A DNA stretch of 64,000 nucleotides from Larkinella arboricola (GCF_003259745.1 NZ_QLMC01000002.1:918272-982271); one strand, 5' to 3'. Positions 36,333-49,319 are shown, counted from the stretch's first letter. Translations and numbers: made by a program. Notes: generated by a model not told the origin, from the letters alone.

Positions 36333-37184
36333 ATGCAGACCCTTATACGTTATTTTCTCCCCGCCTGCTTCATTCTTTTGTTTGGTTCCTGCACCGTCCA
36401 GGATCATTTACCCCCTTCGGAATCAAGTCCCTGCCGGATTAGTTTACGATTATCCAGCCTGAATTATCACGCCATTCAACCCGGTGAAACCGTTACGCTG
36501 GGTGCACAGGTGGAAGGCTGGAACTTTACCCCATTCATCGTGCGCGACATTCAGGAAATTAACGGAATTTCCTACGCCATCGGCTGGAAAGATGAGACGT
36601 ACCGGATCGGTGCCGAAGAAAGCAATACCTCGTATGAATACGATGCCCAGGGACGGGTCATCAAAACCGTTAATCGATTGAAAAGGCCGACAGCAGACAT
36701 TACCAACGAGTATACCTATACCTCGCCGACTCGAATCGACCTGAAGTACACCCCCAATTATTTCCACTATCCGGTTCCCCCATCGTATAACGACTCGTAT
36801 ACTCTCAACAGCCAGGGGATGGTCATCGACAGGAACGTTACTTACGATGCGGAGGGATATGTCATCCGCCGGGGACCCAGCCGGTATACGATTGAAAACG
36901 GCAATCTGGTCAGAGCCGACGAAGGCGGAAACATTACCCTCTACGAGTATGATTTAACCAGGCCGAACCCCGTCCCGGATCCGGTTACGTTCTTTGGCAA
37001 ATCGGATCGAAACCTGCGTACCGATATGCACGTAATCATACCGGGTGTCCAGATGGAGTTCGACCTGTACTATATCTATGACAACGCCAGACGGCTCAAA
37101 TACCAGATCCAGCGGTATTCCTATGCCGACGACCCGCGAATCCGGCTGCAAATCAACGGCTACGAATGGACGTGTCCGCAGTAG
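36333..37184 (+). CDS. Hypothetical lipoprotein with YD-type repeats
   Basis: This 283-aa protein has a lipobox FILLFGSC (Cys20) and then beta-rich sequence with RHS/YD-like units: YEYDAQGRVIKTVNR, YTLNSQGMVIDRNVTYDAEGYV, YEYDLTRPNPVPD and YYIYDNARRLKYQIQRYSY. Such lipoproteins are frequent in Cytophagales and have no known function. It stands alone between two terminators, so it is expressed independently of the sus-like operon. I do not recognise a more specific family. Confidence 0.75.
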   Translation: MQTLIRYFLPACFILLFGSCTVQDHLPPSESSPCRISLRLSSLNYHAIQPGETVTLGAQVEGWNFTPFIVRDIQEINGISYAIGWKDETYRIGAEESNTSYEYDAQGRVIKTVNRLKRPTADITNEYTYTSPTRIDLKYTPNYFHYPVPPSYNDSYTLNSQGMVIDRNVTYDAEGYVIRRGPSRYTIENGNLVRADEGGNITLYEYDLTRPNPVPDPVTFFGKSDRNLRTDMHVIIPGVQMEFDLYYIYDNARRLKYQIQRYSYADDPRIRLQINGYEWTCPQ

Positions 37185-37191
37185 GATTTTT

Positions 37192-37228
37192 ACTACCGGG
37201 AGCGTGAAATGCTCCCGGTAGTAATTTT
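37192..37228 (+). terminator. Intrinsic terminator between convergent genes
   Basis: ACTACCGGGAGC (37192-37203) pairs with GCTCCCGGTAGT (37211-37222) around GTGAAAT, followed by AATTTTGTT on the plus strand. It ends the YD-repeat lipoprotein gene and may also stop the convergent NIPSNAP transcript. Confidence 0.85.
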
Positions 37229-37229
37229 G

Positions 37230-38021
37230 TTAAATCTGCGAGAAAGCCGTCGGCACCAGAAACATCCGGGTAATGTTCGACAGAATGCGGTCGTTGGCGT
37301 ATTCGGGCAGGCTGCTCACCTTCTTCCAGTCCGGATCACCGCCGAACGTTTTCCAGTTACGGTCGTGTTCCTCCATGTTGTCGAACGTCAGCATATACGT
37401 CAGATTCGGGCGGAAAGCGCCAATGAGCGTTTCGCCGAAGAAAACCGGTGTCAGCCCTACCCGCTTGAAAATTTTGATTTCCCCGCCTTCGTTGAACATC
37501 TCAATCTTCTTTTTCCCAGCGGTTTCATTGTGGCTTTCGTAGCGACGCAGTTCAAAAATGCGCGGTTTCTTCTCGGGCGCTTCCAGTTTGGGCATGTCCG
37601 CAAACGCCCGCATGAGCGAACTTTCGATGCGTTCGTACGGTGGATTGGTCGCTTCGGCATTCAGATAATCCGCTGCTGCCTGCTGATACGCCGAATCTTT
37701 ACCTAATTTTTCGGCCCGGCTAAAGTATTCATCCAGCGACGTAAACGGAATCACCACCACCAGTTTGCTCTGGCTCTGCGGCAGGTATTCGGTAAAAACG
37801 CCAATGGTTTTGCTGCCCAGCCGGTTATACGCCGGAATCACGGCATTCTGAAGGTAATTCTCCACCATCTTCTGCTGTTTACCGCTTTTGAGCGTATAAA
37901 TCCGGAGTTCATAAAATTCCGGCGCGGTGTTCTGCGAACTGGCGGTCTGCTCCTGCGGATGCAGCAGGCCAGCCGCTGAAGTGGTTAAAAGGGATGATTT
38001 GACAAATTGACGTCTTTTCAT
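37230..38021 (-). CDS. NIPSNAP-family protein with Tat-like signal
   Basis: This 263-aa protein has two NIPSNAP (dimeric alpha/beta-barrel) repeats. The first starts at YELRIYTLKSGKQQKMVENY and the second at FELRRYESHNETAGKKKIEMF. The N-terminus MKRRQFVKSSLLTTSAAG is a twin-arginine-type signal, which is the reason for choosing the start at 38021 over a start 34 codons further upstream. The function is unknown; secreted two-domain NIPSNAP proteins are common in Bacteroidota and Planctomycetota. Confidence 0.88.
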   Translation of the reverse strand: MKRRQFVKSSLLTTSAAGLLHPQEQTASSQNTAPEFYELRIYTLKSGKQQKMVENYLQNAVIPAYNRLGSKTIGVFTEYLPQSQSKLVVVIPFTSLDEYFSRAEKLGKDSAYQQAAADYLNAEATNPPYERIESSLMRAFADMPKLEAPEKKPRIFELRRYESHNETAGKKKIEMFNEGGEIKIFKRVGLTPVFFGETLIGAFRPNLTYMLTFDNMEEHDRNWKTFGGDPDWKKVSSLPEYANDRILSNITRMFLVPTAFSQI

Positions 38022-38109
38022 TGAAAGTGCTGACACGGTTTTTCCACGAAAGTAGAAAAAATAGTCAGGTCTACCCGGTGCCGTTTTGTTCAATAAGCCA
38101 ACGGTCCGC

Positions 38110-39456
38110 CTACCGGGCCACAACCGTCGGAAGCCGCACCAGAAAAAATACCGCCAGCAACGCCAGCGCGACCAGACCGCCCGCCACCAAGCCGATCACC
38201 GGCGCCCCGGTGTACAGCAGCGCCTGCCCCGCCAGATACGTTCCGGCAATATCCGACAAATTAACGAAAGCCATATACGTGGTGAACTGAGACCCTTCCA
38301 CGCCCGGACGGCAGACGGCCATCAGCATCGGCATGGCGGCCACACTGATAAACGGGTCCATGAAATAAAAGGCAATCAGTCCGGCCTGGGCCACCGAAGG
38401 CCACCGCCACGATTCAGCGATGAGGTTAAAAATCAGCAGATACCCGGTAATGAGCGCCAGCACAATCAGCAGAAAACGGCGGTTGCCCAGCCAGTCGGCC
38501 AGGTAGCCACCCACAAGCGCCGAAACCGTCGCCACGAGCATTCCGTACGTACCCGTCAGAAACGAAACCGACGTATCGGCCCAGCCCAGCACCTGAATCA
38601 GGTGGTAATTGTAAGCGCGCACAAACAGGCTCACGCTTAGGTAAGCGGCCACCACCGCCCCGAACAACACCAGACTCCGCCGGGCCAGCAAGCCTTTGAA
38701 CAACTCCGAAAACAGCCACCGGAAATCGGGCGAACGCCAGACGGTTGGGCGGACAATCGGTTCCGAAAAAGCCGTCTGGGATTTCCGCCTGAACGGCAAA
38801 AGCCGATCCTCCGGGCGTTCGCGGATGAAAAACGTCAACAGTGTCAGGACCAGCAAACTAAGCGATAAGGTCAGGGCCGCACTGAAAAAACCGTATCGGC
38901 GCAGGAGGTGCGAAAACACGGCCGCGCCCAGCCCCGTACCCAGCAGAAAACCCGCCCGCATGAACGCGTTGACGCGCCCCCGCTCCTCTTCCCGAATGAC
39001 AGAAATGGCCATCGCATCAACGCTCGCGTCCTGCACCGACGCAAAAATGCTGTGGGCAAAAAACAGCCAGGCCAGCGTCTGTACCTGCGTCACCGGATTG
39101 CGAACCAGCAACAGGCTCAGGGAGGCCAGAAAAGCCAGGCTCTGCGCCCCCACGACCCATGGTTCCCGCCGTCCCAGCGCCGAACCCTGGTAGCGGTCAA
39201 TGACGGTTCCCCAGACAAACTGAAACGCCCAGGGCAACCCGACCACGGCGGCAAATGAACCAATCACCGACGGGTTCACGCCCTCGGCGGTCAGGTAATT
39301 GGCCAGCGCCGTCAGGGAAAAACCCGCCGGAAGGCCCTGCATCATGTACAGATAGAAAAAAACGGCGTACCGCAAAAGACGGTTTTGACTCAGTATCAAT
39401 GGGTAACGAAATGTGGGCCGGGCCGTGGGCATACAGTCTGTGGTTATGCCCAACAA
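38110..39456 (-). CDS. MFS transporter, AmpG-like
   Basis: This 448-aa protein has about 12 transmembrane helices. Its first half shows the AmpG-type pattern: MQGLPAGFSLTALANYL, VVGLPWAFQFVWGTVIDRYQ, GRREPWVVGAQ and ASVQDASVDAMAISVI. AmpG imports anhydromuropeptides for cell-wall recycling, but Bacteroidota have many paralogues with unknown substrates and no recycling enzyme is adjacent. The start may be the second ATG at 39432, which removes eight non-conserved residues. No obvious operon partner is seen. Confidence 0.82.
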   Translation of the reverse strand: MLGITTDCMPTARPTFRYPLILSQNRLLRYAVFFYLYMMQGLPAGFSLTALANYLTAEGVNPSVIGSFAAVVGLPWAFQFVWGTVIDRYQGSALGRREPWVVGAQSLAFLASLSLLLVRNPVTQVQTLAWLFFAHSIFASVQDASVDAMAISVIREEERGRVNAFMRAGFLLGTGLGAAVFSHLLRRYGFFSAALTLSLSLLVLTLLTFFIRERPEDRLLPFRRKSQTAFSEPIVRPTVWRSPDFRWLFSELFKGLLARRSLVLFGAVVAAYLSVSLFVRAYNYHLIQVLGWADTSVSFLTGTYGMLVATVSALVGGYLADWLGNRRFLLIVLALITGYLLIFNLIAESWRWPSVAQAGLIAFYFMDPFISVAAMPMLMAVCRPGVEGSQFTTYMAFVNLSDIAGTYLAGQALLYTGAPVIGLVAGGLVALALLAVFFLVRLPTVVAR

Positions 39457-39654
39457 CCCGACCAGACATTCGGCCAGACAGAGAAAGGCGTATCGCTAAC
39501 CACGCGGGTAACTCAATTGTTTAACAATGCTTCAACAAAACTTTATGTAATAACCGGATTTTTACGCTGGTGAACAATTTTCAAAACGTTGTGCGTTACC
39601 TTGTAACCGATCAAACCGTGAAACCTTTCCCTTGTCAAAAGGCGACTCAACACC

Positions 39655-40146
39655 ATGACGTTTACGTTTCGTAATGACCGGCCCGACGATTTTCTGGCGA
39701 TTGTCCGCGAAGTGGGCCAGTGGCTCACCGAATCCGGGCAGGAATTGTGGCAAACCGATACGCTCACCGCCGAAAACCTGTTTGACGACTACACGCGGGA
39801 CAACTGCTACGTCCTCTACGCCGATGGAGTTCCGGCGGCTACGTTTATTCTGCAATGGAAAGACCCGCTATACTACGGAGACGTGCCCGACCACACCGCC
39901 GGTTTCATTCACAAGCTGGCGATTCGGCGGCTCTTTGCCGGGCAAAACCTGTTCGTACCGATCCTGGAATTCTGCCGCAGCGAGTGCCTGAAACGGGGCA
40001 TTCACGAAATTCAGCTCGAAACCGATGCCACCCGCCCGGCCCTGATGCGGTTTTACGAACACAACGGTTTTGAGCCGACCTACCAACGGGCGATTGAGGA
40101 GTTTGGGCAAACCTTTCTTTGCCAGTATTACGTACAGCGGTTTTAA
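39655..40146 (+). CDS. GNAT-family N-acetyltransferase
   Basis: This 163-aa protein shows the GNAT fold: FRNDRPDDFLAIVREV at the start, central beta-strands YVLYADGVPAATFILQW, acetyl-CoA-binding motif A as HKLAIRRLFAGQNLF (a degenerate Q/RxxGxG/A loop) and the motif B end ATRPALMRFYEHNGFE. The substrate is unknown. It lies 56 nt upstream of the helicase gene on the same strand, but that gene has its own -7 element. Confidence 0.85.
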   Translation: MTFTFRNDRPDDFLAIVREVGQWLTESGQELWQTDTLTAENLFDDYTRDNCYVLYADGVPAATFILQWKDPLYYGDVPDHTAGFIHKLAIRRLFAGQNLFVPILEFCRSECLKRGIHEIQLETDATRPALMRFYEHNGFEPTYQRAIEEFGQTFLCQYYVQRF

Positions 40147-40191
40147 CGAAAACAGGGCTTTCATCCATTTCCGGAGCGCGGGAATAAGCGT

Positions 40192-40199
40192 TACCTTTG
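40192..40199 (+). promoter_or_regulatory. Consensus -7 element almost touching the helicase start codon
   Basis: TACCTTTG matches TAnnTTTG exactly and ends 3 nt before the ATG at 40203. Transcription starting about 7 nt downstream would give a leaderless or near-leaderless mRNA. The start codon itself is well supported by the conserved MDYFKQLLELVKIEREED terminus. Confidence 0.45.
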
Positions 40200-40202
40200 T
40201 GA

Positions 40203-42101
40203 ATGGATTACTTTAAACAGTTGCTGGAGTTAGTAAAAATTGAACGGGAAGAAGACCGTACCCAATACCGCAAACTCACCGAAACCACCTCCATTGCCGA
40301 GCGCCGGGCCAACGGTCTGACCTGGTACCCCATTGCCATCCGGGGCTCCGAGCCCAGCCGGGGAGATTACCTGACGGTGGAGGTGGAACGCACCACGCAC
40401 CACGATATTTCGCACCAGTTCCGGGCCGGAATGCCCGCCCTGTTTTTCAGCAATCACGACCCGAAAACCGACCGGGTGGAAGGCACCATTTCCTACCAGA
40501 GCGGCAATAGGCTCAAAATTACCCTGCTGACCGACGAGTTGCCCGACTGGTCGCGGGATGGCAAACTGGGCGTTGAGCTGCTGTTTGACGACAAGAGCTA
40601 CGACGAAATGCAGGACGCGCTCAAGCTGGCCAGCACCCTGAGCGACAAACCGCAAAACCGGCTGGTGCAAATTTTAACGGGCCAGGCGTCCCCGACATTT
40701 CAGGCCGATATTGCGCCTTTTCCAATACCGCAACTAAACGAAAGCCAGCAACGGGCGGTCGATAAAATTCGGGCGGCCAACGAACTGGCCATCGTCCACG
40801 GTCCTCCGGGCACCGGCAAAACCACCACGCTCGTCCAGGCCATCCGGGCGCTGATCAAACAGGATCATAAACAAATCCTGGTCGTGGCACCCAGCAACAC
40901 GGCCGTCGATCTGCTAAGCGAAAAACTCCACGAACAGGGCCTGAACGTCCTGCGGGTGGGTAATCCGGCCCGCGTGTCGGAACGGCTCATGGCCCTCACC
41001 CTGGACCAGAAAATGGCCGATCATCCCCAGATGAAGGAAACCAAAAAGTTGAAGAAACAGGCGGGTGAGTTTAAAAACATGGCGCATAAGTACAAGCGCA
41101 ATTTCGGCAAAGCCGAACGCGATCAGCGGAAAGCCCTGTTTGACGAAGCCCACCGGATTATGAAGGAGGTGACGGATATTGAGCAGTACGTCATTGATGA
41201 TCTGGTTGCCAAAGCGCAGGTGATTACGGCCACGCTCGTAGGCTCCAACCAGTACATGATCCGCAATCTCCGCTTCCATACCGTCGTCATCGACGAAGCC
41301 GGGCAGGCGCTCGAACCGGCCTGCTGGATTCCGATTCTGAAAGCCCAGAAGGTGGTTTTCGCCGGAGACCACTGCCAGTTGCCGCCCACCATCAAATCGC
41401 AGGAAGCGGCCCGCAAAGGACTGAATACCACCCTGCTCGAAAAATGCGTCGCCCTACACCCCGAAGCCGTCAGTCTGCTGGAGGAGCAATACCGGATGCA
41501 CGAGCACATTATGGGCTATTCGTCGCAGGTGTTTTACGCCAATCAGGTCAAGGCGCACCCATCGGTGGCGGCTCATGCGCTGTTTGCGGGCGATACGTCG
41601 CTGCAATTCATCGATACGGCGGGCTGCGGTTTTGACGAAAAACTCGAAGGCACCAGTTCCACCAACCCCGAGGAAGCGGCCCTGTTGATGAAGCACTTAA
41701 CTGAGCTGGCAGCCGAACTGGGTCCGCATTATCTGCCCCATAACTTCCCGACCATCGCCATCATTTCGCCGTATAAGCAGCAACTGGTCGCCCTGAACGA
41801 ACAATTGCTCCACACACCGGAGTTGCAGCCTTACCTGCCGAAAATTTCGGTCAACACCATCGACAGTTTTCAGGGACAGGAACGGGACATTGTTTATATT
41901 TCCATGACCCGGAGCAATGCCGCGGGCGACATCGGCTTTCTGTCGGACATTCGCCGGATGAACGTGGCCATGACCCGCGCCCGCAAAAAACTGATCATCG
42001 TGGGCGACAGTGCGACGCTGGCCGGGCTGCCTTTCTACGCCGATTTTATTACCTATTCCGAAAATCTCAACGGCTACCGAAGTGCCTGGGAATGGCTCTA
42101 A
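40203..42101 (+). CDS. IGHMBP2/SMUBP-2-type superfamily 1B DNA/RNA helicase
   Basis: This 632-aa SF1B helicase opens with the family N-terminus FKQLLELVKIEREEDR. It has Walker A GPPGTGKTT (residues 200-208, Lys206), motif Ia VAPSNTAVDLLSEKL, motif II DEAGQALEP (Asp364), motif III FAGDHCQLPPTI, motif IV/V TIDSFQGQERDIVYISMTRS and motif VI NVAMTRARKKLIIVGD. It should unwind DNA or RNA 5'-3' using ATP. The length and architecture are normal for bacterial members. It is located in the cytoplasm; no operon partner is evident. Confidence 0.95.
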   Translation: MDYFKQLLELVKIEREEDRTQYRKLTETTSIAERRANGLTWYPIAIRGSEPSRGDYLTVEVERTTHHDISHQFRAGMPALFFSNHDPKTDRVEGTISYQSGNRLKITLLTDELPDWSRDGKLGVELLFDDKSYDEMQDALKLASTLSDKPQNRLVQILTGQASPTFQADIAPFPIPQLNESQQRAVDKIRAANELAIVHGPPGTGKTTTLVQAIRALIKQDHKQILVVAPSNTAVDLLSEKLHEQGLNVLRVGNPARVSERLMALTLDQKMADHPQMKETKKLKKQAGEFKNMAHKYKRNFGKAERDQRKALFDEAHRIMKEVTDIEQYVIDDLVAKAQVITATLVGSNQYMIRNLRFHTVVIDEAGQALEPACWIPILKAQKVVFAGDHCQLPPTIKSQEAARKGLNTTLLEKCVALHPEAVSLLEEQYRMHEHIMGYSSQVFYANQVKAHPSVAAHALFAGDTSLQFIDTAGCGFDEKLEGTSSTNPEEAALLMKHLTELAAELGPHYLPHNFPTIAIISPYKQQLVALNEQLLHTPELQPYLPKISVNTIDSFQGQERDIVYISMTRSNAAGDIGFLSDIRRMNVAMTRARKKLIIVGDSATLAGLPFYADFITYSENLNGYRSAWEWL

Positions 42102-42198
42102 GTTGGTTTTGAAACGGCTTTCTGTCAGTAGAAATAGCCCCTGAACTGCCTTTTTCTGTAATAACTAAAACCCTTTGATTATCTTTAATTGACAATGC

Positions 42199-43461
42199 AT
42201 GAGAAAGCTTAAGGCTACGGCCACGCTTGGTACAATTTTACTTATTCTCCTTACGCTTCCGAACGGACGGGCGCTAGCCCAGAATAAACCCCAGTCACCC
42301 GCCCAGACTGCCAACGCCCCCTTTGAGCTGAAAGATGGCGACCGGGTGGTTTTTCTCGGAAATTCGCTGTTTGAAAATGATTTTCAGTACGGTTACCTGG
42401 AACTGGCCCTGACTACCCGCTTTCCCGACCGCTTTGTGACGTTCCGTAACCTCGGCTGGACGGGCGACAACGTGTTTGGCGACGCCCGCAGCACGTTCAC
42501 CAACCCGCCGACGGCCTACGAACACCTGATGAATCAACTGACGCAGGCCAAACCGACGCTGGTTTTTCTGGGCTACGGCGGGGTGGAAGCGCAGGAAGGG
42601 GAAGCCGGTCTGCCCCGGTTTAAGGAAGGCCTGACCAAACTGCTCGACAAGATCGATCAACTGGGCGCCCAGACGATCCTGCTCTCCCCTATTCCGGTGG
42701 TCGCTTTTGATTCGTCGCAGAACGTGACCCAACGCAACGCCATGCTCGAACGTTACGCGGCCGAAATCGCCAAAACGGCAGCCGAACGGGGCAAACGGTT
42801 TATCGACCTCTACAAACCGATTCAGGAACTCAGCCGGAAAGCGCCCATTCTGGAAAACGGCGTTCACCTGAACGAAACCGGCTATTATCACCTGGCTACT
42901 ATTCTCGAAAAAGGGCTCGGCCTGGCTCCCTCGGGCCAAACCGTTACCATCAACGTGGGTAAAAACGGTGCCGAAGCAGCGGCTCCGGTCAGGGTGCTTG
43001 ATGCTGGCAAGGAAAACAGTACCGTAAAATTCACGATGGACGAAAGCTACCTGCCGCTGCCCTTACCCGAGCAGGACCCGGAAACCGGCACGGTGGTGTC
43101 CGATGGCCGGACGCTTAAAATCACCGGATTGAAAAAAGGATTTTACACCCTGACAGCCGACAACGACGAGGTGGTTACGGCTTCGGCAAAACAGTGGGCC
43201 GAGGGCGTTCCCATCCGGCAGGGCGCTTCCTACACCCAGGCCGAACAACTGCGCCAGATGATCCTGAAAAAGAACGAACTGTTTTATTTCCAGTACCGCC
43301 CGCTCAACCAGACCTACATTCTGGGTTTCCGCTCCTACGAGCAGGGACGGCACGTGAAGGGGCTGGAAGAACAGAATATCCTCATCAAGTGGCTCGAAAG
43401 TCAGATAGCCCTGACCCGCCAGCCCCAATCAAAAGTCTATTCTCTTACCCTGTTGAAGTAG
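42199..43461 (+). CDS. Secreted SGNH/GDSL-family hydrolase
   Basis: This 420-aa protein has a signal peptide (cleavage near ALA-QNK) and an SGNH hydrolase domain at about 30-240. Block I is VVFLGNSLFEND (Ser nucleophile), block II NLGWTGDNVFGD, block III VFLGYGGVEAQEGE (the usual Asn is replaced, reading GYGGVE) and block V NGVHLNETGYYHLA (catalytic His). The C-terminal part looks beta-rich. It probably cleaves an ester on a carbohydrate. It is separated from the next gene by a single base, so it is co-translated with the giant cytochrome-type protein. Confidence 0.88.
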   Translation: MRKLKATATLGTILLILLTLPNGRALAQNKPQSPAQTANAPFELKDGDRVVFLGNSLFENDFQYGYLELALTTRFPDRFVTFRNLGWTGDNVFGDARSTFTNPPTAYEHLMNQLTQAKPTLVFLGYGGVEAQEGEAGLPRFKEGLTKLLDKIDQLGAQTILLSPIPVVAFDSSQNVTQRNAMLERYAAEIAKTAAERGKRFIDLYKPIQELSRKAPILENGVHLNETGYYHLATILEKGLGLAPSGQTVTINVGKNGAEAAAPVRVLDAGKENSTVKFTMDESYLPLPLPEQDPETGTVVSDGRTLKITGLKKGFYTLTADNDEVVTASAKQWAEGVPIRQGASYTQAEQLRQMILKKNELFYFQYRPLNQTYILGFRSYEQGRHVKGLEEQNILIKWLESQIALTRQPQSKVYSLTLLK

Positions 43462-43462
43462 C

Positions 43463-46951
<3,489 letters not shown>

Positions 46952-46979
46952 GCGGAGAAAGTAGTCGTGCTGTTAGTAA

Positions 46980-47016
46980 GGAAAACCGACGCCAAGGCGT
47001 CGGTTTTCCCGTTTTT
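46980..47016 (+). terminator. Intrinsic terminator of the GDSL-cytochrome operon
   Basis: GGAAAACCGACGCC (46980-46993) pairs perfectly with GGCGTCGGTTTTCC (46996-47009) around AA, followed by CGTTTTT. Confidence 0.9.
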
Positions 47017-47090
47017 AAGTCAGACAAAATGATTGATTGAGTAGACAGACCGCGAAAGGATGGGCTGTTGAAACCGTACCCTGAACGGAC

Positions 47091-47897
47091 TTACAAGCCG
47101 TAGCTGTCCCGATACCGTTGCATGGACGTGGTAAAAACCGTCATGGCGTCTCCTCTCAGATCCTGCTGATCAAATGCCCCGTAGAGGTTATCAAACGCTA
47201 GACCGGCTGTTCGCTGGTCGAAAGCGGCAAACTCATTCCGGGGCAGCAGAATCTGGTTGGGGTAACTGTACATCACCGCCAGATGGCGTTTGCTGCGCGA
47301 CAGCAACAGACTGTCTCCGCACAGCAGCGTTCCCCGGTCGGTTTCCGACGGCAGGTGCAGCACGCAGCTACCCGGAAAATGCCCGCCCGTATGGACAATC
47401 TGAATACCGTCCCAGAGTTGGTAACGTTCCCCGGTCCAGAGCCGGACGGCTTCGCCGGGGTACATGATCCACGGCTGGTCGTGCTGATGAATGTAAATCG
47501 GGCAGGAAAACAGGGCGGCCCATTCGTTCATGGTCGTATAATAATGTGGGTGCGAAAAAGCAATCGCTTTCAGCCCGCCGACCGACCGGATGAAGGCAAC
47601 CGTTGGGTCGTCCGGGAGCGGCATACAGTCCCACAGAATGTTGCCGCCGGGCGACTGGACCAGTAATGCCCGGTTCGCGATGGCAAAATCCGGCTGCATT
47701 TTCAGGCTCCAGATCCGTTCGGCTAGCGGACTGATCCGCACGCGGTGGGTTTCTTTCAGGGCCGACAACCGGGTCCAGTGCTGGCCGTTTTCCGGAATAT
47801 ACTGTCGGTCGTCGTTGCAGATGGGGCATAAATCGGGCAGCGGCTGATGGGGCGGATACTGCGTGCCGCAGGTAGTGCAGATCAACGAGTCGTTCAT
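47091..47897 (-). CDS. MBL-fold protein with N-terminal zinc ribbon, degenerate metal site
   Basis: This 268-aa protein starts with a rubredoxin-like zinc ribbon (CTTC at Cys7/Cys10 and CPIC at Cys24/Cys27), followed by a metallo-beta-lactamase fold (ALLVQSPGGNILWDC, GGHFPGSCVLHL, TLLCGDSLLL). The first metal motif, normally HxHxDH, reads HPHYYT, so two of four ligands are lost. It may bind one metal or be non-catalytic. The gene stands alone and is convergent with the cytochrome operon. The substrate is unknown. Confidence 0.85.
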   Translation of the reverse strand: MNDSLICTTCGTQYPPHQPLPDLCPICNDDRQYIPENGQHWTRLSALKETHRVRISPLAERIWSLKMQPDFAIANRALLVQSPGGNILWDCMPLPDDPTVAFIRSVGGLKAIAFSHPHYYTTMNEWAALFSCPIYIHQHDQPWIMYPGEAVRLWTGERYQLWDGIQIVHTGGHFPGSCVLHLPSETDRGTLLCGDSLLLSRSKRHLAVMYSYPNQILLPRNEFAAFDQRTAGLAFDNLYGAFDQQDLRGDAMTVFTTSMQRYRDSYGL

Positions 47898-48455
47898 GGC
47901 TTTTAATGGAGCGATATCAGGATAGAGAACGGTTTTCAGCGTTGCTTCGGGCAGCCTTTGTGCCGTTAACTAAATATTTAAACACATTGCTCTCAAAGTA
48001 ACAAACAAAAAGAGTCTGAATTAAGCTATTGTTAGTAGATATGTCATCTTCGTGACAGCCCTCCACTACCTTTGTATGACCGCTCAGTTGGATATTCGGG
48101 ATTTGGCCAACGTTATCGGTTTCAGGGGAGTCTACCGAGCCTGGCGTTCGGGGTGGCGGCTGGCCCTGCTGATGGGATTTCATACCGGGGAGGAAAAGCA
48201 TCCCGATCAGGACCGTGCTTCCATTAGTTTCCCGGCTCTGATCGACGGTGTGTTGGGCGACTGAATTCGTATTGATCAGATTGTACCATTTCTTCGTCCA
48301 GGTCTCGGTTCCGAACTAACGACAGCAAGAGCAGGAATTGATATTTCAACTGTATACTATTTAGCGAATCTTTTCCGGGGCGGATTGGAGTCGTCAGGAT
48401 CGTATCGTTAAGCCCAATGAATCCGCATTAACACCGTAGGATGTAACAAGAAAAA
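47898..48455. other. Long intergenic region with one promoter-like box
   Basis: These 558 nt have no convincing gene. TACCTTTG at 48067-48074 is an exact -7 element directly followed by ATG at 48076, which opens a 62-codon ORF to 48264 (MTAQLDIRDLANVIGFRG...). This could be a leaderless small protein, but no family is recognisable and a longer antisense ORF overlaps it. The rest is AT-rich upstream sequence of the MBL and response-regulator genes. Confidence 0.4.
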
Positions 48456-48845
48456 ATGAATCGCAAACAAACCATTCTCATCGTTGATGATAACGCCACG
48501 TACAGGCAGTTATTAACCATCCATTTAACCAAAGCCGGCTACGAGGTACTGATTGCTAAAGACGGTCAGGAAGCTATTGACTGGCTTGTTTCCTCCCTGC
48601 AACAACCCGATTTAGTTCTTCTGGATTTGCTGATGCCCCAGAAAAGTGGGATTGAAGTCCTGGAAAACATAAAGGCCTCCCGCCGTAAGATACCTGTCAT
48701 TTTAATGTCGGGGGCTGAACTGCCCATTGCCCGGCAGGGCGTTATCCAGTCAACGCCCGATGCGTTTTTGCCGAAACCGTTTGAGATTCCGGACCTGCTG
48801 CAAAAGATCGAAACCCTGCTAAAGCCTATTTCCGAAATACGCTGA
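48456..48845 (+). CDS. Stand-alone response regulator receiver protein
   Basis: This 129-aa CheY-like protein has acidic residues in ILIVDDNATYRQ, phospho-acceptor Asp57 in DLVLLDLLMPQKSG, the Ser switch in VILMSGAE and Lys in FLPKPFE. It has no output domain, so it works by protein-protein contact. No kinase is adjacent; the nearest is the CheB-CheR-kinase fusion 3.4 kb downstream, which lacks a receiver of its own and could phosphorylate it. That pairing is a guess from location. Confidence 0.92.
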   Translation: MNRKQTILIVDDNATYRQLLTIHLTKAGYEVLIAKDGQEAIDWLVSSLQQPDLVLLDLLMPQKSGIEVLENIKASRRKIPVILMSGAELPIARQGVIQSTPDAFLPKPFEIPDLLQKIETLLKPISEIR

Positions 48846-48935
48846 CGGTAGAGGACACCAGGCTGGTTTACCAGACACCTTACAAATCAGGCAGTGGCTC
48901 CCCGGCCATCCCGCCATCAAAAACAGTGGCCTATA

Positions 48936-48967
48936 AAGCCCCGGTTAACGCCGGGGTTTCGTTTTTA
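48936..48967 (+). terminator. Intrinsic terminator after the response regulator gene
   Basis: CCCCGG (48939-48944) pairs with CCGGGG (48951-48956), extended by AAG/TTT pairs, followed by TTTCGTTTTTA. It lies about 95 nt after the stop. Confidence 0.75.
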
Positions 48968-49131
48968 GGCGGTTTTAGTAAAACGCCAGGAAAGTAAGCC
49001 CCTATATTACCAGACAGCACTTCACCCCAAATAGGCCCGTTCTCCGTCCGGCTTGAACCGCCCTGGGAATATTAAATGAATATATGTAACTTATAAAGGC
49101 AGCGTAGTAACATGGCACTAATTTTGCCTGG

Positions 49132-49207
49132 AAGAGGGTACTACCGGAGTATAGGTAGGACAGAGAAAAAGATTACATCCCGGCTTGCTTAAGCCGGGTT
49201 TGTTTTT
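49132..49207 (+). ncRNA. Candidate small RNA 1
   Basis: TAATTTTG (49119-49126) is an exact TAnnTTTG -7 element. About 53 nt after it begins a perfect hairpin CCCGGCTT-GCTT-AAGCCGGG (49179-49198) with a TTTGTTTTT tail ending at 49207. The roughly 75-nt unit between them has no ORF of note. The -33 side has no clear TTG. Start coordinate assumes initiation 6 nt after the box. Confidence 0.45.
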
Positions 49208-49319
49208 CTGTTCTACTTATTAATATCGCAAAAGTACAATTTTGCCTAACCGGGTTAATAAACCCGCAAATACGACCTGATTTTCGTCACTTTTCGGTCC
49301 CTGGTATAGCATTTGCTTT

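Noticed and set aside
47917-48201. A 94-codon minus-strand ORF upstream of the MBL gene
   Set aside because: Low-complexity start, no motif, and it overlaps a promoter-like region.
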